64,000 nucleotides of DNA, taken from contig NZNS01000007.1 in NCBI GenBank assembly GCA_002694985.1, forward strand, positions 43,188-107,187, written 5' to 3'. Positions 45,424 to 54,994 of this stretch are shown here, piece after piece; the first letter of the stretch is position 1, and each line of letters opens with the position of its first letter. Both the position numbers and the translations under genes were made by a program. Under the pieces are notes generated by a model that saw only the letters and a program-made list of their open reading frames with translations, made no database searches and was not told the DNA's origin. The DNA is from Parvibaculum sp. (GTDB lineage: Bacteria > Pseudomonadota > Alphaproteobacteria > Parvibaculales > Parvibaculaceae).

Positions 45424-48375
45424 CTAATGCGCCTCGTCCCAGTTTTTGGCCGCGCGCGCATCGACATCGAGCGGCACGGACAACTCAAGCGCAGGCGAGG
45501 CGGCGGACGACATGACGCGCGAGACCATTTCGCTGCTTTTCTCCGCCTCACCTTCGGGTACTTCGAAAATCAGTTCATCATGCACCTGAAGCAGCATACG
45601 GCCGGAAAGTTTCGCATCGGTCAGTGCGCGCGGCATGCGGATCATGGCGCGGCGAATGATGTCCGCCGCCGAGCCCTGGATCGGCGCATTGATAGCGGCG
45701 CGCTCCATGAAGCTCTTTTCCGACGGATTCTTCGAATTGATCGCAGGCAGATGAATGCGCCGTCCGAAAATCGTTTCGACATAGCCGTTCTTGTGCGCGA
45801 ACTCCTTGGTCGCATCCATGTAAGCGCGAATACCGGGGAAGCGCTTGAAGTAGCGCTCGATATATTCGCCCGCCTCGCCGCGCGAGATGCCGAGCTGGTT
45901 GGCAAGACCGAAGGCGGAAATACCGTAGATGATGCCGAAGTTGATCGCCTTGGCGCGGCGGCGAACCGCCGGGTCCATGCCTTCGATCGGTGTCGAGAAC
46001 ATTTCGGACGCCGTCATTGCGTGAATGTCGAGCCCTTCGGCAAAGGCGTTCTTCAGCGCTTCGATATCGGCGATATGAGCCAGCAGGCGCAACTCGATCT
46101 GCGAGTAGTCGGCAGACAAGAGAAGATTGCCCTTCTCCGCGATGAAGGCCGAGCGAATCTTTCGTCCATCCTCCGTGCGCACGGGAATGTTCTGCAGGTT
46201 CGGCTCTGTGGATGCGAGGCGCCCGGTGGAGGTCGCCGCAAGCGAATAGCAAGTGTGGACGCGGCCCGTCTCCGGATTGATATATTCGGGAAGGGCGTCC
46301 GTGTAGGTGCTTTTCAGTTTCGACAGAGCGCGCCAGTCGAGCACGCGTTGCGGCAGTTCGTGGCCCTGCGCGGCGAGCATGTCGAGCGTCTCCGCATCGG
46401 TCGACCAGGCGCCGGTCTTGGTTTTGCGGCCACCTTCAAGGCCCTGTTTGTCGAACAGGATTTCACCGAGCTGCTTCGGCGAGCCGATGTTGAAGCGTTC
46501 ACCCGCCAGTTCGTAAATCTCTTCCTCATATTGCGCCATCTTCTGCGCGAAACCCGAAGAGAGGCGCGCGAGTACGGATTTGTCGACCTTCACGCCCGCG
46601 CGTTCCATCTCCACAAGCACGGAGACAAGCGGGCGCTCCAGCGTTTCATAGACGGAGACGCGATGCTCCGCGACGAGACGAGGCTTCAGGATGTGCCAGA
46701 GGCGGAGCGTCACATCCGCATCTTCCGCCGCATAGGCGGTGGCGCGATCGACGGGCACCTGATCGAAGGTGATCTGTGCCTTGCCCTTGCCGGCGACTTC
46801 GGAAAAGGGGATCGGCTTGTGGCCGAGGTGAAGCACCGAAAGTTCATCCATGCCGTGCCCATGTACGCCTGCATCGAGCGCGTAGGACATGAGCATGGTG
46901 TCGTCGAGCCCGCGCAGCTCGATCCCGTGCTGGCGCAGGACGACCATGTCGAATTTCAGGTTCTGGCCGATCTTGAGGATCGAAGGGTCTTCAAGAAGAG
47001 GCTTCAATGCTTTCAGCGCATCGGCCAGCGGAATTTGCTTCTGGCCTTCGGCATCCGCGAAATCGAGAACGCCGCCTGCGCCATGTTGCAGCGGGATGTA
47101 GCAGGCCTCGCCCGGCACGAGCGCCATCGAGACGCCGACAAGCCGCGCGCGCATGGGAAAGAGGCTGTCCGTTTCGGTGTCGACGGCGAGAAAACCCTGC
47201 TCGTATGCGCGCGCGATCCATTCCTCAAGATCGGGAAGCGCCGTCACCGCGACATAGTTCGCCTTTTCGAAATCCGCATCGATGCCCTTCGGGACTGCAC
47301 CCGGCACCCCGCCGCGCCCGGTGCGCGAGACGGCCTGTTTTTCCTTTTCAGGCGCTTCATCCGGGCCGGTCGAGGGGTGCGCGCCCGTCGCGGGGATCGC
47401 ATCGACGTCGATGTTGAAGCGCTCGCCGACACGGCGCGTCAGCGTCGTGAACTCCATGTCCTTGAAAAACCCGATCAAGGTTTCGGGGTCGGGATCGCGG
47501 ACACCCATCGACTCCAGCGCATCCTCGACGGGAACGTTGCTGTCGAGTTCGACGAGTTTTCGTGAAATGCGCGCGAGCTCCGCAAATTCGATGAGGTTTT
47601 CGCGCCGTTTGTTCTGCTTGATCTCGGACGCGCGTGATAACAACGTTTCAAGATCGCCATATTCGCCAATCAACTGCGCGGCGGTCTTGATACCGATACC
47701 GGGCACGCCGGGGACATTATCCGTGGAGTCGCCCGCAAGCGCCTGCACATCCACGACCTTTTCCGGCGGCACACCGAATTTCTCGACAACCTGTTCGCGC
47801 GCAATCGTCTTCAGCTTCATCGTATCGAGCATGTCGACGCGATCGTTCACGAGCTGCATCAGATCCTTGTCGGAGGAAACGATGGTGACGCGCGCACCCG
47901 CCTCATGCGCGAGGCGCGCATAGGTGGCGATGAGGTCGTCGGCCTCGAAGCCCGGTTTTTCGATGCAGGGAAGGCTGAAAGCGCGGGTCGCATCGCGCAC
48001 CAGCGAAAATTGCGGCACGAGATCTTCGGGCGGCTCGGTGCGGTTCGCCTTGTATTCGGGATAGATGTCGTTGCGAAAGGTCTTCGAGCCAGCATCGAAG
48101 ATGACGGCGAGATGGGTCGGCTCGAATTCGTCCTTCGTATCCTCGATCAGCTTGTAGAGCATGTTGCAGAAGCCCGCGACGGCGCCGACGGGCATGCCGT
48201 CTGACTTGCGCGTCAGGGGCGGCAACGCATGATAGGCCCGGAAAATATAGCCCGAGCCATCCACCAGAAAGAGATGGTCACCCTTGCCGATAGCGCGCCT
48301 CGCCGCTTCCTTTTTCCCGGATTTCGCGGGCGTTTTTCCCGCCGATTCCTTCTTTTGCGCCTTGCCGCTTGCCAC
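45424..48375 (-). CDS. polA: DNA polymerase I
   Basis: A 983-aa repair and Okazaki-fragment-processing polymerase. A Lys-rich N-terminal extension (1-31) precedes the 5'-3' exonuclease domain (starting Leu-Phe-Leu-Val-Asp-Gly-Ser-Gly). The 3'-5' exonuclease domain keeps Asp-Thr-Glu-Thr-Asp-Ser, so proofreading may be active. The polymerase domain has SADYSQIELRLLAHI, AKAINFGIIYGIS and a C-terminal HDE motif (Gln-Val-His-Asp-Glu). It reads leftwards away from the divergently transcribed ABC ATPase gene. Confidence 0.97.
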   Translation of the reverse strand: MASGKAQKKESAGKTPAKSGKKEAARRAIGKGDHLFLVDGSGYIFRAYHALPPLTRKSDGMPVGAVAGFCNMLYKLIEDTKDEFEPTHLAVIFDAGSKTFRNDIYPEYKANRTEPPEDLVPQFSLVRDATRAFSLPCIEKPGFEADDLIATYARLAHEAGARVTIVSSDKDLMQLVNDRVDMLDTMKLKTIAREQVVEKFGVPPEKVVDVQALAGDSTDNVPGVPGIGIKTAAQLIGEYGDLETLLSRASEIKQNKRRENLIEFAELARISRKLVELDSNVPVEDALESMGVRDPDPETLIGFFKDMEFTTLTRRVGERFNIDVDAIPATGAHPSTGPDEAPEKEKQAVSRTGRGGVPGAVPKGIDADFEKANYVAVTALPDLEEWIARAYEQGFLAVDTETDSLFPMRARLVGVSMALVPGEACYIPLQHGAGGVLDFADAEGQKQIPLADALKALKPLLEDPSILKIGQNLKFDMVVLRQHGIELRGLDDTMLMSYALDAGVHGHGMDELSVLHLGHKPIPFSEVAGKGKAQITFDQVPVDRATAYAAEDADVTLRLWHILKPRLVAEHRVSVYETLERPLVSVLVEMERAGVKVDKSVLARLSSGFAQKMAQYEEEIYELAGERFNIGSPKQLGEILFDKQGLEGGRKTKTGAWSTDAETLDMLAAQGHELPQRVLDWRALSKLKSTYTDALPEYINPETGRVHTCYSLAATSTGRLASTEPNLQNIPVRTEDGRKIRSAFIAEKGNLLLSADYSQIELRLLAHIADIEALKNAFAEGLDIHAMTASEMFSTPIEGMDPAVRRRAKAINFGIIYGISAFGLANQLGISRGEAGEYIERYFKRFPGIRAYMDATKEFAHKNGYVETIFGRRIHLPAINSKNPSEKSFMERAAINAPIQGSAADIIRRAMIRMPRALTDAKLSGRMLLQVHDELIFEVPEGEAEKSSEMVSRVMSSAASPALELSVPLDVDARAAKNWDEAH

Positions 48376-48537
48376 GCGCCTCGCCTTTCTTATCTAAGGG
48401 GGGTCTTCTATATTGCCGTTCCCCGCGCTTTACGGGCCGCCACTATAACGCGTCCCGCGCTTCGAGAAAGAACCCTGCCCGCTTTAGCGGCGGGCATGTT
48501 TCAACGACCTGCCCGTTTCAACGAAAAGAGCCCACTC

Positions 48538-49539
48538 ATGGCCCATACGCTTGCCGAAGAAGAAAATGCCTATGTCTCGCGCGTTCCGGGCGAACCGGCC
48601 GAGGACAAGGCGCAGGATTGTGCCATCAAGGCGCGGAACCTGCGGAAGGTCTACAAGGCAAGCGGCAACCAGCCCGCCAAAGAAGCGCTGAAGGGGATCG
48701 ACCTGGCCATCCCCCGCGGCTCAATCTTTGCCCTGCTCGGCCCGAACGGCGCGGGCAAATCGACCTTCATCAATATTCTCGCAGGGCTCGTGCTCAAGAC
48801 CTCGGGCTCGGCCTCGATCTGGGGTTTCGATACGGATGTCAATCCGCGTCAGGCGCGCGCCTCCATCGGCGTGGTGCCGCAGGAACTCAACATCGACCCC
48901 TTCTTCACGCCAGCCGAAGTGATGGAGATGCAGGCAGGGCTTTACGGTGTGCCGAAAAAGGAACGCCGCACCATGGAAATCCTGAAAGCCATGGGTCTCG
49001 ATGACAAGGCGGACGCCTATGCGCGCACGCTGTCGGGCGGCATGAGGCGGCGGCTCCTCGTTGCCAAGGCGATGGTCCACAATCCGCCGGTTCTGATCCT
49101 CGACGAACCGACAGCGGGCGTCGATATCGAGCTGCGCCGTCAGCTCTGGGACTATGTGAAGGGCTTGCATGCGCGCGGCACGACGATCGTGCTCACTACG
49201 CATTACCTTGAGGAAGCAGAAGCGCTCTGCGATACGATCGCGATCATCGACAAGGGCGAGGTGGTCGCCTGCGAGCCGAAAGACGAACTGCTGGGACGCA
49301 TTAGCGAGAAGAAACTGATCGTATGTCCCTCATCGCCCGCGACGACGCTGCCGACGGCACTTGACGGCATGAAAGCGGAACTCCGCCCCGACGGTTCGAT
49401 CACGGTGCAGTACAATCCAGCCGAGACCGGCGTCATGAATATTCTGGGGGCCCTGAGCGCCGAGGGGATGGAGATCAATGATATCTCGACGGAAGAGTCC
49501 GACCTCGAAGATGTCTTTCTGCAACTGACGTCGCACTAG
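48538..49539 (+). CDS. ABC-2 type transporter ATP-binding protein, orphan
   Basis: A 333-aa ATPase; the start is ATG 48538. The Walker A GPNGAGKS lies at 68-75, the signature Leu-Ser-Gly-Gly-Met-Arg-Arg-Arg, Walker B VLILDEPTAGVD and the switch His in LTTHYLEEAE follow. A C-terminal domain of about 60 residues resembles YadG/NodI-type ATPases. No ABC-2 permease gene is beside it; the next gene is on the other strand. It may pair with a permease encoded elsewhere. The substrate is unknown. Confidence 0.88.
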   Translation: MAHTLAEEENAYVSRVPGEPAEDKAQDCAIKARNLRKVYKASGNQPAKEALKGIDLAIPRGSIFALLGPNGAGKSTFINILAGLVLKTSGSASIWGFDTDVNPRQARASIGVVPQELNIDPFFTPAEVMEMQAGLYGVPKKERRTMEILKAMGLDDKADAYARTLSGGMRRRLLVAKAMVHNPPVLILDEPTAGVDIELRRQLWDYVKGLHARGTTIVLTTHYLEEAEALCDTIAIIDKGEVVACEPKDELLGRISEKKLIVCPSSPATTLPTALDGMKAELRPDGSITVQYNPAETGVMNILGALSAEGMEINDISTEESDLEDVFLQLTSH

Positions 49540-49565
49540 ACCTTCCCTGAAGACGAACGCACCGC

Positions 49566-50066
49566 TCAGGCGGAGGCGCGCTTCACAAGCTCACCCATTA
49601 CCATGTCGACGGCCCCGCTGCCCGTTGTGAGCGGCATCAGAACAGCCTCGACCGGGGTGAGCGGTTGCGCCCTGGCGAATACGGCCGCGCCATGCAGCCG
49701 GAGCGGACGGCGGAGCTGGCAGACGATGCCGAAGAGCTTTGCAACGGCGGCGGCCGATTTTTCCTGCATCTCGCCTTCAAACGCGCGGCCCGTGAAATCG
49801 CGGGCGAAGAGGTCGTTGAGCGCGGTGCCCATGAGCCGGACGCGGAAATCCGCGAGGCCAAGAGCGGGCGGCGCTGCATCCACAAGGAATATGGAAGGCA
49901 GATGGCTGACGATATCGGCGGGGCTCACATCGGCACGCGCCGGGAACGCCCGGCCGTCGCGCTTGCTCTCCCAATAGGCAAGCATCTCGCGCAGACGCGC
50001 ATCCTGAAAAGCGAGCAGCGGGTCTATATAAAGATCGAAGGGTGCAAGCCGTAAGGGCTCCGACAT
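49566..50066 (-). CDS. PAS_5 domain protein
   Basis: A 166-aa soluble protein of the PAS_5 type seen in alphaproteobacteria. Recognisable features are an N-terminal helix with ALLAYWESKR-like sequence (Met-Leu-Ala-Tyr-Trp-Glu-Ser-Lys-Arg), the Leu-Pro-Ser-Ile-Phe-Leu-Val-Asp segment, and FRVRLMGTALNDLFARDFTGR. It has no output domain. It converges with the ABC ATPase gene. The ligand and partner are unknown. Confidence 0.8.
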   Translation of the reverse strand: MSEPLRLAPFDLYIDPLLAFQDARLREMLAYWESKRDGRAFPARADVSPADIVSHLPSIFLVDAAPPALGLADFRVRLMGTALNDLFARDFTGRAFEGEMQEKSAAAVAKLFGIVCQLRRPLRLHGAAVFARAQPLTPVEAVLMPLTTGSGAVDMVMGELVKRASA

Positions 50067-50449
50067 GGAACGCGAAACTCTCGGGTCTGGCCCTTTAGCG
50101 GGGCCGCGCGGTTTTCCGGGGTCCCTCTCCTATATGCCAAATCGGAACAGGGGCCAAGGAGATGCCTTACGGAAGCTTGTTTCCTGAGATTTTCGACCAT
50201 TGCATCCTTGCCTTCACCCCTCCGGCGCTTTCCTGGGCCAAGACGGACACGCCGCCGGCGGAGCCCAATCGGGCCTTGACGCCCTCGACGCAACCTGCAG
50301 ACCGGGCAAACACCGCCCCCGTTCGCGGTTCTTGCGGAATTACAGTTGGCCGACTGTCCGGCACATATCTTCGCAGATTGTCAGGGCGCCTGCTTTGTTC
50401 TACCTTGCGCCCGCTTCGGCCAAGCCCTTCCGGGGGCGGCGGCCCGCAG
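50067..50449. other. 383-bp region before the tRNA-Arg locus
   Basis: Open frames here (for example 50162-50518 plus) run into the tRNA fragment, so they are not credible genes. No clear signal is seen. Confidence 0.5.
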
Positions 50450-50494
<45 letters not shown>

Positions 50495-50594
50495 AGTCAA
50501 GTCCAGCGAAGGCTGTAGATGCTTGGAAAAGGTACTGATTTAACAACGGCTTGAGCGAATATCGGGTTTGCTCTTCAAGAAGCCAAAAAACTCG

Positions 50595-50783
50595 CGTAAG
50601 CATGACGTAAGCACCTCGCGAACGGTATGCACCCGTAGCTCAGCTGGATAGAGCGCCGCCCTCCGAAGGCGGAGGCCAGAGGTTCGAATCCTCTCGGGTG
50701 CGCCATTTTTCTCATAAAAATCAAAGAATTAACGCCCCTCTCTTTTTGAGAGATGTTGCTTACGCGGCGAATCCACGTAAGCA
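50595..50783. repeat. Four copies of CGTAAGCA around tRNA-Arg
   Basis: CGTAAGCA occurs at 50595-50602 and 50606-50613, reversed at 50757-50764, and again forward at 50776-50783. Each pair holds one GCGTAAGCA and one ACGTAAGCA. They flank the intact tRNA on both sides. Arrays like this are typical of integrase arm-binding sites, but that function is an inference. Confidence 0.5.
50629..50705 (+). tRNA. tRNA-Arg (anticodon CCG)
   Basis: A 77-nt tRNA with acceptor stem GCACCCG/CGGGTGC, D arm AGCTCAGCTGGATAGAGC, anticodon stem CCGCC-type with loop CTCCGAA (anticodon CCG), T arm GAGGTTCGAATCCTC and an encoded CCA end. It follows the truncated copy at 50450 and precedes the mobile-element region. 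Confidence 0.97.
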
Positions 50784-51236
50784 GCGATGCTCATTTGTCC
50801 TTCTATAACAATGCCTTGGAGCTGATTCTGCTCCGCCGTGATCTCGAGCGAGCGTCTCGGGAACCATCGTATTCGCGATTACGGGCTGCACGCCTTCTGT
50901 AAGCCAGGCCAATAGCCACCAGTGGTGTCTTGCTGGACCGCCGCTTTTCCTCACTGCAAGCTTTCGTATTGTCCCTATCAGATGGGGCGTGGTCGCCCGA
51001 TGATTCCCAAGGGGCGCAAAGGGTCACCACCATTTCGAGAAGATGGGTAGGAGGACCCGAACCGTCAGCGGCGCCTTCAACGCATCGTGTGAACTTCGAT
51101 TGAAAGCTGGAGGAGGACGTCAGCCATATGTGGGCTCCGCGCTCGGACAGAGGCCAGATATGGGGAAAGCCTTCCCCTGAGGTCGAGCCATAGTCTCGGC
51201 CTACCCCTTCTGCGGGGAGACCCCGCAACGCCCCTT
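50706..51236. other. 531-bp region right of tRNA-Arg, no gene supported
   Basis: Two small hairpins directly follow the tRNA: ATTTTT/AAAAAT (50705-50720) and CTCTC/GAGAG around T5 (50738-50752), the first probably the tRNA terminator. On the minus strand a frame ending at TAA 50729-50731 reads about 50 residues that look protein-like (Glu-Ile-Thr-Ala-Glu-Gln-Asn-Gln-Leu-Gln-Gly) but has no start codon, so it may be a gene remnant. No integrase is present. Confidence 0.5.
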
Positions 51237-51311
51237 GAGAGTGAGAGTGCGGACGGGTTTTCCGTGACGGGTTGAGGGCTGGAAGAGAGGCTTCCGGCGC
51301 CCGTCGCGGAG
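51237..51311 (+). promoter_or_regulatory. Structured leader A (radC-RNA-like) of the ardC-type gene
   Basis: A GAGAGTGAGAG stretch and a small variable hairpin precede stem P1, GACGGG (51266-51271) with CCCGTC (51300-51305). Inside it lies P2, GCTGG (51278-51282) with CCGGC (51294-51298), whose loop carries AGAGAGG. GGAG at 51308-51311 follows P1 by 2 nt and lies 9 nt before the ATG at 51321. The same layout recurs at 52713 and 56036. Similarity to the radC RNA motif is an inference. Confidence 0.6.
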
Positions 51312-51320
51312 ATTATCCCG

Positions 51321-52283
51321 ATGGCCAGACATGATCGCAGCCCCGCTGACGGTGGCGCGCGCAGTAACCTTTACGACGACATCACCAACAAGATCATCGC
51401 CGAGCTGGAGCAAGGGCGTCTGCCCTGGGTCCAGCCATGGGGCGCGTCGCCCGATACCGCCCCGCTGGGCCTGCCGAGAAATGCTTCAACCGGCCGGTCC
51501 TATTCAGGCATCAATATTCTCATCCTCTGGGGAGCGGTCATCCAGCACGGTTTCCCAGGTCAGGCGTGGCTGACTTTCCGCCAGGCGCTGTCGCTTGGCG
51601 GCAATGTCAGGAAGGGCGAGCGTGGCACGACTGTCGTTTATGCCGACCGTTTCACCCCCGAGGACGAAAAGCGCCGTGCGCGCGAGACCGGTGAGGATGC
51701 GCTTGCCATTCCGTTCCTGAAGCGGTTCACGGTCTTCAATGCCGCGCAATGCGATGGCCTGCCCGATGAGATCACGGCAGTCACGCCGCCATCGCCGCCG
51801 GGCCTGATAGAGCCTCGGGTCGAGGCGCTAATCCGGGCCACCGGCATCGACTTCCGTATCGGTGGTAATCGCGCCTTCTATATGCCGTCCCTCGACTATG
51901 TGCAGGTGCCGCCTCCGCAAGCCTATTTCGAGCCGATCAACTGGCACCGGACGGCCCTGCACGAGCTAGGGCACGCCAGCGGCCATCACAGCCGTCTCAA
52001 CCGCGATCTGACCGGCTCGTTCGGCTCGAAGAAATACGCCTTCGAGGAGATGATTGCCGAACAGACCGCGGCTTTCAGCTGCGCTGCGCTCGGGATCGTG
52101 CCGACCGTGCGCCATGCCGATTACATCGGGTCGTGGCTGGAGGTCATGCGCGAGGATTCCCGCGCCATTGTCCGCGCGGCCTCGCAGGCCAGCAAGGCGG
52201 CAGACTGGCTGCTGTCGCATCTGCCGGCCGAGGGCGTCGAGGAGCCGGATGCCAGCGTAACCGACCGGAGGGCTGCGGCATGA
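51321..52283 (+). CDS. ArdC-type antirestriction protein with zincin metallopeptidase domain
   Basis: A 320-aa protein. The N-terminal ssDNA-binding ArdC domain spans about 15-145, with LPWVQPWG and the Tyr-Ser-Gly-Ile-Asn-Ile-Leu-Ile-Leu-Trp motif. The C-terminal zincin-like domain carries His214-Glu-Leu-Gly-His218 with a third ligand candidate Glu243 or Glu247 in Phe-Glu-Glu-Met-Ile-Ala-Glu. Such proteins protect incoming plasmid or ICE DNA from restriction. It is the first element gene after the tRNA, has leader A, and overlaps the DUF2958 gene by 4 bp. Confidence 0.92.
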   Translation: MARHDRSPADGGARSNLYDDITNKIIAELEQGRLPWVQPWGASPDTAPLGLPRNASTGRSYSGINILILWGAVIQHGFPGQAWLTFRQALSLGGNVRKGERGTTVVYADRFTPEDEKRRARETGEDALAIPFLKRFTVFNAAQCDGLPDEITAVTPPSPPGLIEPRVEALIRATGIDFRIGGNRAFYMPSLDYVQVPPPQAYFEPINWHRTALHELGHASGHHSRLNRDLTGSFGSKKYAFEEMIAEQTAAFSCAALGIVPTVRHADYIGSWLEVMREDSRAIVRAASQASKAADWLLSHLPAEGVEEPDASVTDRRAAA

Positions 52284-52675
52284 TCCTCCTGACCGGCACA
52301 CAGCGCGACCGCCTGCTGGCCAATGGTCGCCAGCGCGATCAGGATCACATCCCGGTCGTGAAGTTCTTCAACCCTCTCGGTGAAGGCGTTTGGCTCGCCA
52401 CCGAACTGGATGAGGATGGCGACACCATGTTCGGACTGGCCGATCTCGGTTCTCCCGAACTGGGGTCGTGGAGCCTGAGAGAGATGCAGTCAGTCCGGCT
52501 TCCCTTCGGCATGGGCATCGAGCGTGATCTGCTGTTCACCGGGGATTTCCCGATCTCTGTCTGGGCCGAGGCCGCCCGTGAGACCGGCAGCATCCGCGCC
52601 GCCGAGCGTCTGCTCTACCGCGTCGGCGCGGCCTTTTCCCATACATCCGCCGATACGGAAAACCGGAGTGCCTGA
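52280..52675 (+). CDS. DUF2958 family protein
   Basis: A 131-aa soluble protein recognised as DUF2958 from an N-terminal Leu-Leu-x2-Gln-Arg-Asp-x-Leu-Leu-Ala-Asn-Gly, PVVKFFNPLGEGVWLATELDEDGDTMFGLADLG (spread over about 25-57) and a central LREMQSVRLPFGMGIERDL. Its start is ATG 52280, inside the stop of the ardC-type gene. The family is a routine passenger of conjugative elements; its function is unknown. Confidence 0.85.
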   Translation: MILLTGTQRDRLLANGRQRDQDHIPVVKFFNPLGEGVWLATELDEDGDTMFGLADLGSPELGSWSLREMQSVRLPFGMGIERDLLFTGDFPISVWAEAARETGSIRAAERLLYRVGAAFSHTSADTENRSA

Positions 52676-52712
52676 TTGCCGGGTTTCAGGTTCTGCGGCC
52701 GGCGTCGCTCTC

Positions 52713-52791
52713 TTCAGAGGAAGAGGCCGGCGCTTCGCTTCGTGACGGGCTGATAGCCGGAGAGAGAGGCTCACCGGCGTCCGTCATGGAG
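52713..52791 (+). promoter_or_regulatory. Structured leader B (radC-RNA-like) of the ParB-like gene
   Basis: CAGAGGAAGAGG is followed by a variable segment, then GACGG (52744-52748) pairing with CCGTC (52781-52785) and the inner stem GCCGG (52756-52760) with CCGGC (52774-52778). The loop has AGAGAGAGGCTCA, identical to leader C. GGAG at 52788-52791 lies 8 nt before GTG 52800. Confidence 0.6.
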
Positions 52792-52799
52792 TAACTGAC

Positions 52800-54938
52800 G
52801 TGGCCACTGCCGTTCAGAAGATCACCCTGTCGCCCTCGCGCGACATCCCCTTCAACAAGCTGGTGCTCAGCCAGTCCAACGTCCGGCGCGTCAAGGCCGG
52901 GATCTCGGTCGAGGAACTGGCCGAGTCCATCGCCCGTCGTGGCCTGATCCAGTCCCTGCATGTCCGCCCGGTGGTGGATGCCGAGGGCAAGGAAACCGGA
53001 ATGTTCGAGGTGCCCGCCGGCGGTCGCCGCTTCCGCGCGCTGGAACTGCTGGTCAAGCAGAAGCGCCTCGCCAAGGTCGCGCCGGTCCCCTGCGTCGTGT
53101 CGGAGGCCAGCGCCGATGTGCTGATCGACGAGGTGTCGCTCGCCGAGAATATCGAGCGCGCACCCTTGCATCCGCTCGACCAGTTCCGCGCTTTCCAGGC
53201 CATGCGCGAGAAGGGCATGACCGAGGAAGCCATCGCCGCCGCCTTCTTCGTGGATGTCAAAGTGGTGAAGCAGCGCCTGCGTCTGGTTTCCGTCTCCCCG
53301 GCATTGCTCGACGTCTATGCCGAGGACGGCATGACGCTGGAGCAACTCATGGCCTTCAGCGTCAGTTCTGACCATGCCCGGCAGGAGCAGGTCTGGGAAG
53401 CGATCAAGGATGGCTGGCAGAAAGAACCCTACCACATCCGCCGCCTGCTGACCGAAACCACGGTCAGCGCCGCCGACAAGCGGGCAGTGTTTGTCGGAAT
53501 TGCCGCCTATGAGGAGGCGGGCGGCTGCGTGCTGCGCGATCTCTTCCAGCAGGACGATGGTGGCTGGCTGCAAGATCCGGTGTTGCTCGACCGGCTGGTG
53601 GGCGAAAAGCTGAAGGCGGAAGCCGAAGCCATCGCCGCCGAGGGCTGGAAGTGGATCGAGGTCGCCATCACCTTTCCCTATGGTTACGACCATGGCCTTC
53701 GCCAGATTGTCGGCACCACAGTCGATCTGAGTGACGAGGAACGCGCCACCCGCGAGGCATTGCGCGACGAATACGACCGGCTTGAAGCCGAATATGGTGA
53801 GGCCGACGAACTGCCGGACGAGATCGACGCTCGCCTCGGTGAAATCGAACAGGCGCTGGAAACCTTCGAGCGCCGCCCGATGACCTTCGAGCCGGACCAG
53901 ATCGGTATGGCGGGTGTCTTCATCAGCATCGACGCCGATGGCGCATTGCTGATCGAGCGCGGCTATGTTCGCGCCGAGGACGAAACGCCTGCGGAACCGG
54001 AGGCGGAGATCATTGACCCGGAAACCGGCGAGGTGATCCAGCGGGCAGAACCGGAGGCAAGCCGCATGCGTGCGGTTATCACTCTGGGCGGCCAGCCGGT
54101 CGAAACGGAGGAGGAAGACGAGGCCGACACCATCAAGCCGCTGCCCGATCGTCTGGTCAGCGAACTGACCGCGCATCGCACCCTGGCGCTGCGGGATGCG
54201 GTGGCGGTGAACCCGCATGTCGCCATGACCGCGCTGCTGCACCGGCTGGTCATGGATTGCTTCATGCCGCATTCCAGCAAGGGCTGCCTGGAAGCGCAGG
54301 TCCGGGAGGTCCATCTGCCGGCACAGGCCGAGGATCTGCGCGATAGCGCTTCCGCCAAGGCCATTGCAGACCGGCACGAACGCTGGGGCGATCATGTCCC
54401 GGCAGACGATGCCGCCCTCTGGGATTGGCTGACCGATCTGGACGATGGTTCGCGCATGGATCTGCTCGCCCATTGCGTCAGCTTCGGTGTCAACGCGCTC
54501 TATGAAAAGCCCAACCCTTACAGCGGTACGGGCGTCAGCCAGCACGGGCTGGGCATCCGCCTGTCGCAGGCTGACCGGCTGGCCCGTTCGACCGGCCTCG
54601 ACATGGTGGCGGTGGGCTGGCGGCCTACAGTTGGCAATTATCTAGGCCGCGTGACCAAGCCGCGTATCCTTGAAGCTGTGCGCGAAGGGGCCGGAGACCG
54701 GGCCGCAGATCTGATCGGACACCTCAAGAAGGGCGACATGGCCAAGGAAGCCGAACGCCTGCTTGCCGATTCCGGCTGGCTGCCTGAGCCGCTGCGCATG
54801 GTGGACGATAGTATCGAAGTCGATACGGCATCGGGCGCTGCGGCGGAAGCCGACGATCTGCCCGATTTCCTCTCCGGCGATGGCGAGGACGATCCGGCTG
54901 ACGACGAGGAAGAACAGCATATGGTCGCTGCTGAATAG
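52800..54938 (+). CDS. Large ParB/RepB/Spo0J-family protein
   Basis: A 712-aa protein starting at GTG 52800. The N-terminal ParB nuclease-like domain (about 15-130) has Gln-Ser-Asn-Val-Arg-Arg, Pro-Ala-Gly-Gly-Arg-Arg-Phe-Arg-Ala-Leu and Ala-Glu-Asn-Ile-Glu-Arg. An HTH region (about 135-190) follows with MTEEAIAAAFFVDVKVVKQRL. The C-terminal 400 residues are element-specific and end in a very acidic tail. Similar giant ParB proteins occur in alphaproteobacterial plasmids and ICEs. They may act in partition, replication or antirestriction; no ParA is visible. It carries leader B. Confidence 0.9.
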   Translation: MATAVQKITLSPSRDIPFNKLVLSQSNVRRVKAGISVEELAESIARRGLIQSLHVRPVVDAEGKETGMFEVPAGGRRFRALELLVKQKRLAKVAPVPCVVSEASADVLIDEVSLAENIERAPLHPLDQFRAFQAMREKGMTEEAIAAAFFVDVKVVKQRLRLVSVSPALLDVYAEDGMTLEQLMAFSVSSDHARQEQVWEAIKDGWQKEPYHIRRLLTETTVSAADKRAVFVGIAAYEEAGGCVLRDLFQQDDGGWLQDPVLLDRLVGEKLKAEAEAIAAEGWKWIEVAITFPYGYDHGLRQIVGTTVDLSDEERATREALRDEYDRLEAEYGEADELPDEIDARLGEIEQALETFERRPMTFEPDQIGMAGVFISIDADGALLIERGYVRAEDETPAEPEAEIIDPETGEVIQRAEPEASRMRAVITLGGQPVETEEEDEADTIKPLPDRLVSELTAHRTLALRDAVAVNPHVAMTALLHRLVMDCFMPHSSKGCLEAQVREVHLPAQAEDLRDSASAKAIADRHERWGDHVPADDAALWDWLTDLDDGSRMDLLAHCVSFGVNALYEKPNPYSGTGVSQHGLGIRLSQADRLARSTGLDMVAVGWRPTVGNYLGRVTKPRILEAVREGAGDRAADLIGHLKKGDMAKEAERLLADSGWLPEPLRMVDDSIEVDTASGAAAEADDLPDFLSGDGEDDPADDEEEQHMVAAE

Positions 54939-54946
54939 CACTCATG

Positions 54947-54971
54947 CGGGGCGGCTTCGGTCGCCCCGTTT
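54947..54971 (+). terminator. Stem-loop after the ParB-like gene
   Basis: CGGGGCG (54947-54953) pairs with CGCCCCG (54962-54968) around GCTTCGGT; only TT follows, so it is a weak terminator just 8 bp after the stop. Confidence 0.5.
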
Positions 54972-54994
54972 ATCGCCCTCCGTTTCCGCAACTC

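Noticed and set aside
52686..54545. 619-aa minus-strand frame opposite the ParB-like gene
   Set aside because: The plus strand has ParB motifs, a leader and a ribosome site; the minus frame starts without any.
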